This document shows, piece by piece, positions 1 to 5,196 of a stretch of 8,503 nucleotides of DNA. The notes beneath the pieces were generated by a model that worked only from the letters and a program-made list of their open reading frames with translations, ran no database searches and was not told where the DNA came from. The stretch spans positions 1 to 8,503 of the forward strand of contig DPVW01000059.1 of the NCBI GenBank assembly GCA_003529325.1. The letters run 5' to 3'. Both the position numbers and the translations under genes were made by a program. The first letter of the stretch is position 1. Every line of letters starts with the position of its first letter. The DNA comes from Candidatus Latescibacterota bacterium. Lineage in GTDB: Bacteria > Latescibacterota > UBA2968 > UBA8231.

Positions 1-55
1 GAAGGTGGGACTCGAACCCACACGCCCGTGAAGACACTGGAGTTGGAAACCAGTG
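1..55 (-). tRNA. tRNA-Leu-like 3' half (fragment; possible attachment-site remnant)
   Basis: Read on the minus strand, bases 23 to 1 give a textbook T arm: a five-base-pair GTGGG/CCCAC stem around TTCGAGT, followed by the first bases of a 3' acceptor strand that leaves the window. Before it, at about 39-24, is a long variable arm that can fold as GUCU/GGGC around UCAC, as in class II tRNAs. From memory it resembles bacterial tRNA-Leu. At 54-34 is an anticodon-arm-like hairpin, CACTGG/CCAGTG, but its loop has nine bases. Forcing a seven-base loop gives a T-T mismatch and anticodon CCA, which does not fit leucine. I find no D arm or matching 5' acceptor strand in the next 60 bases. It is therefore more likely a duplicated or decayed 3' half, as integrative elements leave at their far end, than an intact gene. 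Confidence 0.4.
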
Positions 56-144
56 ACATCATCGCCCTGCGCCAGCGCCTCGATGACAGTCTGCCGGATC
101 AGATCCAGCAACTCGTCGATCGCTGCACCAACCTGCCAGCCTGA
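1..144 (+). CDS. Uncertain rightward reading frame, 5' end outside window or GTG at 28
   Basis: Frame 1 is open from the first base to a TGA at 142-144. Its last part, ALRQRLDDSLPDQIQQLVDR, looks like an amphipathic helix, and third positions are mostly G or C. This frame may be the C-terminus of a gene entering from the left, or a short gene starting at GTG 28. Against it, the first codons read GGTRTHTP, a string that typically arises when the reverse complement of a tRNA T arm is translated, and the tRNA-like piece covers 1-55 on the other strand. It converges with the minus-strand operon, with 25 bases between the two stop codons. I recognise no family. Confidence 0.2.
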   Translation, partial: EGGTRTHTPVKTLELETSDIIALRQRLDDSLPDQIQQLVDRCTNLPA

Positions 145-169
145 CAGACTTCCCTCACCGCGTGCTCCG

Positions 170-1138
170 TCAACCGCCGGCGAGTACCTCTGAGTATCTG
201 GCGAGTGGCAGATTGCCACCTGAGAGCACGCCACAGACGCGCTTGCCGGCCAATCGTTGCTGCAGTTTCAGAGCCACCGCCAGACTCGCCGCTCCCGAAC
301 CTTCCGCCACCAGCCGCGTCTGTTGCGCCAGTAGCCGGATGGCGGCATCGATCTCGGTATCCTCCACGAGGATGAAGTCGTCCAGCTGCTCCCACAGGAT
401 CTGCATCGTCATCTCGAAGGGCACACGCGTCGCCATGCCCTCGTGCTTCGTCGCCATCTCGGCCTCGATGTCGAGCCGCTTTTCCGTCCAGGCTCGCCAC
501 ACCGCTGGCGCCGACGCCGACTGTACACCGATCACCTCGATGTTGGGATTGATGGCCTTTGCCACCAGACAGATACCGGCAGCGCCACTGCCGCCACCTA
601 CCGGCACAAGAATGGCCTCCACATCGGGCAGCGCCTCCAGGATCTCAACACCGATCGTGCCGACACCGGCGATCAGCAGCGGTTCATTGGCGGAATGCAC
701 GAACCGTTTCCCCTCCGCCCGCGCCGCACCTTCGGCCACGACTCGCGCTTCATCAAAGTCGCAGCCGTGCTGGCGCACCTCAGCACCCAGTTGGCGCATC
801 GCCTCCAACTTGGTGGGGTTCGCGTTCTGCGCCGGTGCGTAGATTGCCACGGAGACACCGAAAAGCCGCCCCGCCCAGGCGATGGACTGACCGTGATTCC
901 CCGTACTGGCGCTGATCAGACCCGCCGCCCGCTCTTCGTCGGAGAGTCGCCCGACAAGATTGACGCCACCACGCACCTTGAAGGCGCCGATGGGCTGCAG
1001 ATTTTCACACTTCACCGCGTAGTCACACCCCAGCAGCTTCGACAACCCCTCACTACGTAGGGTGGGTGTCGGCGGCAGGTGTGGGCGGATGAAGGCGAGC
1101 GCGTCGTCGACATCGGCGCTCGTTGGCAGATCGGTCAT
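170..1138 (-). CDS. Threonine dehydratase-like PLP-dependent ammonia-lyase
   Basis: A fold type II PLP enzyme of the threonine/serine dehydratase family, 322 residues, cytoplasmic. The PLP lysine is K54 in IGAFKVRGG. The substrate and cofactor loop STGNHGQS is at 78-85, the phosphate-binding glycine loop PVGGGSGAAG at 179-188, and SGGN at 306-309. There is no C-terminal ACT regulatory domain, so it matches the short catabolic form and not biosynthetic IlvA. Known members convert threonine to 2-oxobutyrate and ammonia, or act on serine, threo-3-hydroxyaspartate or related hydroxy amino acids; hydroxyectoine-catabolic EutB is a close relative type. The substrate cannot be read from the sequence. 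The ATG overlaps the aldolase stop as ATGA, with no clear Shine-Dalgarno sequence, so translation is probably coupled. It is the last gene of the operon. In context it could supply a 2-oxoacid to the aldolase. Confidence 0.88.
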   Translation of the reverse strand: MTDLPTSADVDDALAFIRPHLPPTPTLRSEGLSKLLGCDYAVKCENLQPIGAFKVRGGVNLVGRLSDEERAAGLISASTGNHGQSIAWAGRLFGVSVAIYAPAQNANPTKLEAMRQLGAEVRQHGCDFDEARVVAEGAARAEGKRFVHSANEPLLIAGVGTIGVEILEALPDVEAILVPVGGGSGAAGICLVAKAINPNIEVIGVQSASAPAVWRAWTEKRLDIEAEMATKHEGMATRVPFEMTMQILWEQLDDFILVEDTEIDAAIRLLAQQTRLVAEGSGAASLAVALKLQQRLAGKRVCGVLSGGNLPLARYSEVLAGG

Positions 1139-1911
1139 AGATGCGCCCGCGCGCCGGAGAGTTCACGCTCGAGGCCCCGGCGATACAGGTCTACGTCGAG
1201 CCCGACGGCGAGGATGCGATAGCCGTAATCGAGCAACCGCTGAGCCTCTTCTGCCGTCGTCGCCAGTCGCCCCAGGGCCTTGCCTTCCGCCTCGCAGGCA
1301 TCCCGTACCGCATCCTCCGCGCGGCGGTAGTCGGGGTGGTCGAACTGCGTTGGAATGCCGAGAAAATTGGCCAGGTCGAAGTGACCGATCCACAGGACAT
1401 CGATGCCCTCCACCGCAGCGATCTGGCGGGCATTTTTCGCCCCTTCGCCACTTTCGATCTGGGCGATGACGAGGGTTCGCTCGTTCGCCTGTGCCATCTT
1501 GTCCGCTACATCTTCGTCGGTACGGTAGTCGTCGTGGGCGATGCCGAAACCAGCGCCACGCCTGCCCACGGGTGGGTAGTGGCAGAAGTCGGCGAGCGCT
1601 TTGGCCTGCTCGACATCATTCACCATGGGCACCATAACCCCAAGAGCCCCTGCGTCGAGGACTCTGGCCGCGAAGTGGTACTCCGTCGCCGGAATGCGCA
1701 CGAAAGGGACCGCCTCGGTGCCACCACAGGTGGCGATCAAACTCCGCGCCGTCTCGATCGACCACGCCGTATGCTCCATATCGTAGAGCACGAATTCGGC
1801 ACCTGCAGCATCGGCCAGGCGGGCGATGCCCGTGCTGTCGAACTCCATCACCATCGTGCCCAGGGATTGTCCGCCTTGCTGCAGACGCCGCCGTACGGGA
1901 TTCGCTCTCAT
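1135..1911 (-). CDS. HpcH/HpaI family class II aldolase
   Basis: A 258-residue metal-dependent pyruvate-type aldolase of the HpcH/HpaI family. These cleave or form 4-hydroxy-2-oxoacids from pyruvate (or a similar 2-oxoacid) and an aldehyde. Residues matching the HpaI active site are H47 (DMEHTAWS), R72 (FVRIP), metal ligand E153 (AQIESGEG) and metal ligand D179 (GHFDLANFLG). GALGVMVPMVND (88-99) and PPVGRRGAG (113-121) are also typical. The frame is open to an ATG at 2043, but that would add 44 residues without family character and overlap the dehydrogenase by over 120 bases. ATG 1911 gives the normal family length, sits seven bases after the dehydrogenase stop and has a good Shine-Dalgarno run upstream. 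The gene overlaps the next one by four bases. Its neighbours suggest it makes the carbon skeleton of a hydroxy acid (inference); a catabolic role is equally allowed by the family. Confidence 0.9.
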   Translation of the reverse strand: MRANPVRRRLQQGGQSLGTMVMEFDSTGIARLADAAGAEFVLYDMEHTAWSIETARSLIATCGGTEAVPFVRIPATEYHFAARVLDAGALGVMVPMVNDVEQAKALADFCHYPPVGRRGAGFGIAHDDYRTDEDVADKMAQANERTLVIAQIESGEGAKNARQIAAVEGIDVLWIGHFDLANFLGIPTQFDHPDYRRAEDAVRDACEAEGKALGRLATTAEEAQRLLDYGYRILAVGLDVDLYRRGLERELSGARAHL

Positions 1912-1918
1912 CGGTGCA

Positions 1919-2965
1919 CTACTCTCCTTCGCTGCGACGTCGGGCACAGGCGGCGAGTCGTCGCCGAAAGCGCTCGGTGTCAAGAACTTCGGTATTGACC
2001 ACGTAATCGGGTGCGCGTCCTCGGGACGCCTCCAGGATGCCACGGAAAGCGCTCTCCCCCATCATGCGGAAACTCTCATCCGTCCACGCCAGCGCGTGGG
2101 GCGACAGGATCACATTGTCGAGGCGCAGCAGTGGCTCGTCAGGGGGGATAGGCTCCTCTTCGAAGACATCGAGTGCGGCGCCGGCAATGCTGCCATCAAC
2201 GAGGGCCGCTGTCAGCGCCACCTGATCGACGATCGGCCCACGGGCGACGTTGATCAGAAAGGCAGATGCTTTCATCCGCTGTAATTCGGCGGTGCTGATC
2301 AGATGTCGAGTCTTTGGCGTCAGAGCACAGCAGATGACCACGAAGTCCGCCGCCTCGAGCAGCCCCTCAAGGGGCACCAGCTCGACATCGAGTTGCTCGG
2401 CAACCGCCCTGTCACCATACGGATCGGCTGCCAGCAGATGCATCTGGTGTGGTGCCAGAAGGCGGCTGATCTCACCGGCGATGTTGCCAAAGCCGACGAG
2501 TCCCAGCGTGCGGCCACGCAGGCCGAGACCCATGTGGTCTGCTTTCTCCCCCCAACGCCCCATCCGCGTCAGTCGGTCTTTTAGTGGCAGCTTGTGTGCC
2601 AGGGCGAGCAGGAAAGCGAGGGCCGCACTCGCCACCGGCCGACGTACGCCTTCGGGGGTAATCGTCAACGCCACACCATGCCGCGTACAGGCCTCGACAT
2701 CGACGGAATCGTACCCTACACCGAGTCGGGCGACGACGGCGAGCCGCTCCGCATCGGCGAGGGTTGTCTCCGTGATCAGGGGACCCAGCACAAGCACAGC
2801 ATCGAGATCAGCCATTTGCGTCGGTGGCACTTCCTCTCCCGCAGCCCCCTCCCCCAGGCAGGCCCACGCGACGCCCGCCACATCCAGAGCTGTGGTGTCG
2901 ACGTCGGCGAATGCCTGCGTCCCATCCACGCGCAGAAAATCACGCGACAGCCCAACACGAAACAT
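1919..2965 (-). CDS. D-2-hydroxyacid dehydrogenase (NAD-dependent)
   Basis: A full-length 348-residue member of the D-isomer-specific 2-hydroxyacid dehydrogenase family (phosphoglycerate, hydroxypyruvate and D-lactate dehydrogenase relatives). The Rossmann nucleotide-binding motif GLVGFGNIAG is at 155-164. An aspartate at the end of the following strand (D181 in AADPY) suggests NAD over NADP. Catalytic residues by alignment are R242 (NVARGPIVD), E271 (DVFEEEP) and H290 (LSPHALAW). After the catalytic histidine the usual small-residue pattern is replaced by ALAWTDES, which may reflect an unusual substrate. Known relatives interconvert 2-oxoacids and D-2-hydroxyacids. The ATG at 2965 shares one base with the TAA of the upstream ligase gene (TAATG), and a GGGGGAGAGA run lies five bases upstream. 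In context it could reduce the aldolase product, or act as a sulfolactate-type dehydrogenase beside the ComA homologue; both are inferences. Confidence 0.92.
   Translation of the reverse strand: MFRVGLSRDFLRVDGTQAFADVDTTALDVAGVAWACLGEGAAGEEVPPTQMADLDAVLVLGPLITETTLADAERLAVVARLGVGYDSVDVEACTRHGVALTITPEGVRRPVASAALAFLLALAHKLPLKDRLTRMGRWGEKADHMGLGLRGRTLGLVGFGNIAGEISRLLAPHQMHLLAADPYGDRAVAEQLDVELVPLEGLLEAADFVVICCALTPKTRHLISTAELQRMKASAFLINVARGPIVDQVALTAALVDGSIAGAALDVFEEEPIPPDEPLLRLDNVILSPHALAWTDESFRMMGESAFRGILEASRGRAPDYVVNTEVLDTERFRRRLAACARRRSEGE
1922..1930 (-). promoter_or_regulatory. Ribosome binding site fixing the aldolase start
   Basis: GAAGGAGAG on the minus strand ends ten bases before the ATG at 1911. 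It lies within the last codons of the upstream dehydrogenase. It is the strongest Shine-Dalgarno match I found in the window and favours ATG 1911 over the longer frame starting at 2043. Confidence 0.7.
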
Positions 2966-3708
2966 TATGCTCTCTCCCCCGAACGGATTCGCCCCTCTGC
3001 CTGCTGCAGGGCCTGGTCATTGACGAAATTATCCATGCTCTGTTTCCAGGAGGCCGCCGGCTCGGCACGCCGACGCTCGATCTCAGTGATCAACAAAGGC
3101 AAAACGCGGACCACATTGTCGACGACGGTCACCGTCGCCGTACGCGCCGTACGTGACAGGGGATTCAGATCCACCGTCAGCACGTCGCGTGCGAGACGAC
3201 GCAACGCCGCGCAGCGATCGCCGTCTTCGAGAGGCACAAAAATCACGTCTGCCAGCAGGATACCCTCGGGATGGACGAACCGCCGATTCGAGTCGATGCC
3301 TTCGAGAACGGCGACACCATCAGGCAACAACACCCTCTCGGCGCCATGCTCTCGCAGATGCTGGGCGATGGCGCCCTCGCGATCCGAGGATGTGTGGAAG
3401 ATGTTGACCTCCAGTGGCGCTCCCGTCACCTGGGACAGGCGCACGAGATCCTCTGGTACGAGGGCGGCGACATTGCCATTTACCGAAATTACGGGATGCC
3501 TGGCAGATAACAGCCAGGCCGCCGTCGCCTCGATGGCTTGTTGGGCCCAAGGACCGGTGGCCTCGCCCAGCAGATAGTCATACGCTTCACCTCTTCCGTG
3601 CGCGATCAGACCATGGGGGGATGTGACACCCGCTTCGACGCCACCGACGATGCGATCCCGAATGCGCAGGGATTGGTATCGCGGATGGCTTTCGGGAACA
3701 TCGGTCAC
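2965..3708 (-). CDS. 4-phosphopantoate--beta-alanine ligase, archaeal type (phosphopantothenate synthetase)
   Basis: I recognise this 247-residue protein as the archaeal phosphopantothenate synthetase family (formerly DUF137, EC 6.3.2.36). That family joins 4-phosphopantoate to beta-alanine using ATP, the second step of the archaeal route to CoA. Signature blocks in order are HPRY (8-11), the long conserved TSPHGLIAHGRGEAYDYLLG (29-48), VISVNGNVAAL (73-83), LEVNIFH (99-105), VPLEDGDR (158-165) and DLNPLSRTARTATVTVVDN (180-198). Length is normal for the family and no conserved block seems lost. The start is GTG, overlapping the kinase stop as GTGA. It lies directly after the gene for the preceding pathway step. 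In typical bacteria PanC and CoaA/CoaB do this work, so the family is unexpected in a bacterial operon. It may make phosphopantothenate, or ligate another phosphorylated hydroxy acid to another amine. Confidence 0.9.
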   Translation of the reverse strand: MTDVPESHPRYQSLRIRDRIVGGVEAGVTSPHGLIAHGRGEAYDYLLGEATGPWAQQAIEATAAWLLSARHPVISVNGNVAALVPEDLVRLSQVTGAPLEVNIFHTSSDREGAIAQHLREHGAERVLLPDGVAVLEGIDSNRRFVHPEGILLADVIFVPLEDGDRCAALRRLARDVLTVDLNPLSRTARTATVTVVDNVVRVLPLLITEIERRRAEPAASWKQSMDNFVNDQALQQAEGRIRSGERA

Positions 3709-4550
3709 GGCAACACCTGCACCGCCTGCGCCGACAGCGACGTTGCCTTCGAGCCGCTGAATGGCACCGTGCTGAACACGGCGTTGCCGAGCATGATCAT
3801 CGACGCCTCCCCACCAGCGCGACTGACCTCGTCGATGGCGGCACGCACCTCGTCATGGGTGAGCAGACCACTCTCCTCGGCGAAACGCCGCGACACTCGG
3901 ATCGGCTCTTCCAACTCGAGGGAGTCCCGCCTTTTGAGAATCGCAAGTTCCGCCAGTGCGGCATCCGCGGCGGCGTTGATCTGCGTCCGACGCCTGGGGT
4001 CGGAGAGGATGTCCCGAGTTCGGATGGCGCTGAAGTAGCGATAGTGGATGGGTACGTCCATCGCCACCGGCATCGCTTCGGCAGCCAGTGGATCGCCGAC
4101 GACCAGTTTCACCAGGCAGCCACCATGATACTGGCCGCAGACATCTCCGAGACCGGTCAGATTCCGTACCTCCGCCACGTGCGCCGCCGTCGCCAGACCC
4201 ACCCCGTCATGGCCCAGGTCCAACAGTTCGTTGACGGCGAAGGCCGCCGCCAGAGTGGAGGCGCCACTGAGCCCGAAGCCACTGCTGAGTGGCAGTGGCG
4301 TCTCGATCTGTACGGCCAGGGACGCACCAGGCGCCAGTGTCGCCAACACGTTGTTCACTGTGGGAAAATCGATGGCCTCTCCATTAAAACTCAGGGAAGC
4401 TGTCTGAGCCTGTGTCAGCGTCACCGTCGTCCCATCACGCACGGTAAAACCAAGACCGAGAGAATGCATCTTTGCCGGATCCTCGTCGGCGATCACCTTG
4501 AAGACCCCAGACATGTTGCCAGGCGCGAAGGCCCGTGCCGTCACCGTCAT
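3705..4550 (-). CDS. Pantoate kinase-like GHMP kinase
   Basis: A 281-residue GHMP-superfamily kinase most like archaeal pantoate kinase (PoK), which phosphorylates the 4-hydroxyl of pantoate with ATP. The N-terminus RAFAPGNMSGVF (6-17) followed by HSLGLGF (29-35) is the PoK-type opening. The GHMP phosphate-binding loop is PLPLSSGFGLSGASTLA (85-101). TGLGDVCGQYHGG (132-144) and SMIMLGNAVFS (250-260) are further PoK-like blocks. The frame also allows a GTG start at 4559, but ATG 4550 gives an ATGA overlap with the phosphatase stop, the same junction seen elsewhere in this operon, so I chose it. The next gene encodes the next archaeal CoA-pathway enzyme, which strongly supports the assignment. 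Whether the acceptor is pantoate itself or an analogue cannot be seen. Residues 114-121 (HDGVGLAT) are encoded by a 25-base repeat shared with the CocE gene. Confidence 0.85.
   Translation of the reverse strand: MTVTARAFAPGNMSGVFKVIADEDPAKMHSLGLGFTVRDGTTVTLTQAQTASLSFNGEAIDFPTVNNVLATLAPGASLAVQIETPLPLSSGFGLSGASTLAAAFAVNELLDLGHDGVGLATAAHVAEVRNLTGLGDVCGQYHGGCLVKLVVGDPLAAEAMPVAMDVPIHYRYFSAIRTRDILSDPRRRTQINAAADAALAELAILKRRDSLELEEPIRVSRRFAEESGLLTHDEVRAAIDEVSRAGGEASMIMLGNAVFSTVPFSGSKATSLSAQAVQVLP
4187..4211. repeat. 25-base exact direct repeat, copy 1 (inside kinase gene)
   Basis: These 25 bases are identical to 6753-6777, in the same orientation and the same coding frame phase. On the minus strand both encode HDGVGLAT. 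The flanking bases differ immediately on both sides. The two host genes are unrelated. Confidence 0.9.
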
Positions 4551-5191
4551 GTCACCCACTCTGGCAGGGCAGTGAGATCATCGAGTACTGCCAGCGAACT
4601 GAATGCGCCAAAATCGCTGGCTTGAGTGGTACCGGTGAGGACGGCGACGAAATCGATGGTCGCTCGTTGCGCCGCTTCGGCGTCGACGACGCTGTCACCG
4701 ACGTACAGTGCTTCGTCGGCAGCGACATCCAGCCCTCGCAGAGCTGCGATCAGACAGGCCGGGTCCGGCTTGTGCACCTTCACGTCCTCGGCGCCGATGA
4801 CGGTGTCTATGAGCTCCGTCAGCCCCTCCCGCTCGAGGATACTCTCGATACGGTAGCGGAATTTCGTCGAAGCAATGGCAGTGCGCAGTCCCGCCGCAGC
4901 CAAGGTTCGCAGAACTCCCGGCACGGCATCGTAGACAAAGGTATTGTCCGCCATGACTTGGTCGGCACGCGCTTGGAACCGGTGGCCGAAGTCATCGGCC
5001 CGCTCGCGTTGGCCTTCGCCATTGAGAGCCACCAGGATCTCCGGCACGGACAGACCGATCGTGTCCCGGATCGCCGGCGCTGATGAGATCGGCAACTCCA
5101 TGCCTGCCTGAGCGGTCTGGATGCAGTCGATGATCCCCACCGACGAATCTGCGAGGGTGTAGTCGAAATCAAAGATGACGGCCTTCAACAC
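4547..5191 (-). CDS. HAD-superfamily phosphatase (phosphoglycolate phosphatase-like)
   Basis: A 214-residue haloacid dehalogenase-type hydrolase with a helical cap inserted after motif I. Motif I is DFDYT with nucleophile D8 and acid/base D10. Motif II is S108/T109 in IASTKF, motif III is K141 in HKPDP, and motif IV is GDSVVD (165-170). All catalytic motifs are intact, so it is probably an active, Mg-dependent, cytoplasmic phosphatase of the Gph/PGMB subgroup. The substrate is unknown. The start is GTG at 5191, five bases after the CocE stop, with a purine run GGAAGGG in the end of that gene. Its last codons overlap the kinase start as ATGA. Placed between a phosphosulfolactate synthase homologue and a hydroxyacid kinase, it could remove phosphate from phosphosulfolactate (the job of the unrelated ComB in archaea) or from the ligase product. 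Both roles are inferred from context only. Confidence 0.88.
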   Translation of the reverse strand: MLKAVIFDFDYTLADSSVGIIDCIQTAQAGMELPISSAPAIRDTIGLSVPEILVALNGEGQRERADDFGHRFQARADQVMADNTFVYDAVPGVLRTLAAAGLRTAIASTKFRYRIESILEREGLTELIDTVIGAEDVKVHKPDPACLIAALRGLDVAADEALYVGDSVVDAEAAQRATIDFVAVLTGTTQASDFGAFSSLAVLDDLTALPEWVT

Positions 5192-5196
5192 TGCGA

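Noticed and set aside
1..80. Intact tRNA gene (Leu, Trp or Sec) at the left edge
   Set aside because: The anticodon loop does not give a consistent leucine anticodon, CCA would be wrong for a class II tRNA, no UCA anticodon is positioned for Sec, and no D arm or 5' acceptor match follows. Only a 3' fragment is supported.
145..169. Rho-independent terminator between the convergent stops
   Set aside because: The 25 bases contain no stable inverted repeat and no run of T on either strand.
443..1060. Long plus-strand frame of about 200 codons opposite the threonine dehydratase-like gene
   Set aside because: It mirrors a gene with all family motifs intact. Its translation is rich in R, H, P and T with no recognisable fold, as expected for the antisense of a high-GC gene.
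1141..1998. Plus-strand frame of 285 codons opposite the aldolase
   Set aside because: The minus strand encodes an aldolase with the expected catalytic residues; the plus frame has no family character and no plausible start signal.
1912..2043. 44-residue N-terminal extension of the aldolase to an ATG at 2043
   Set aside because: It overlaps the dehydrogenase coding region, has no family similarity, and a strong ribosome binding site with the normal family length supports ATG 1911.
2594..3577. Plus-strand frame of 327 codons opposite the dehydrogenase and ligase genes
   Set aside because: It spans the junction of two well-supported minus-strand genes and its product is low-complexity, arginine- and serine-rich sequence. 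It is a shadow frame.
2965..3708. Reading the ligase as a SIS-domain sugar isomerase
   Set aside because: My first impression came from the Rossmann-like texture, but the blocks HPRY, LIAHGRGEAYDYLLG, SVNGNVAAL and DLNPLSRTARTATV belong to the archaeal phosphopantothenate synthetase family.
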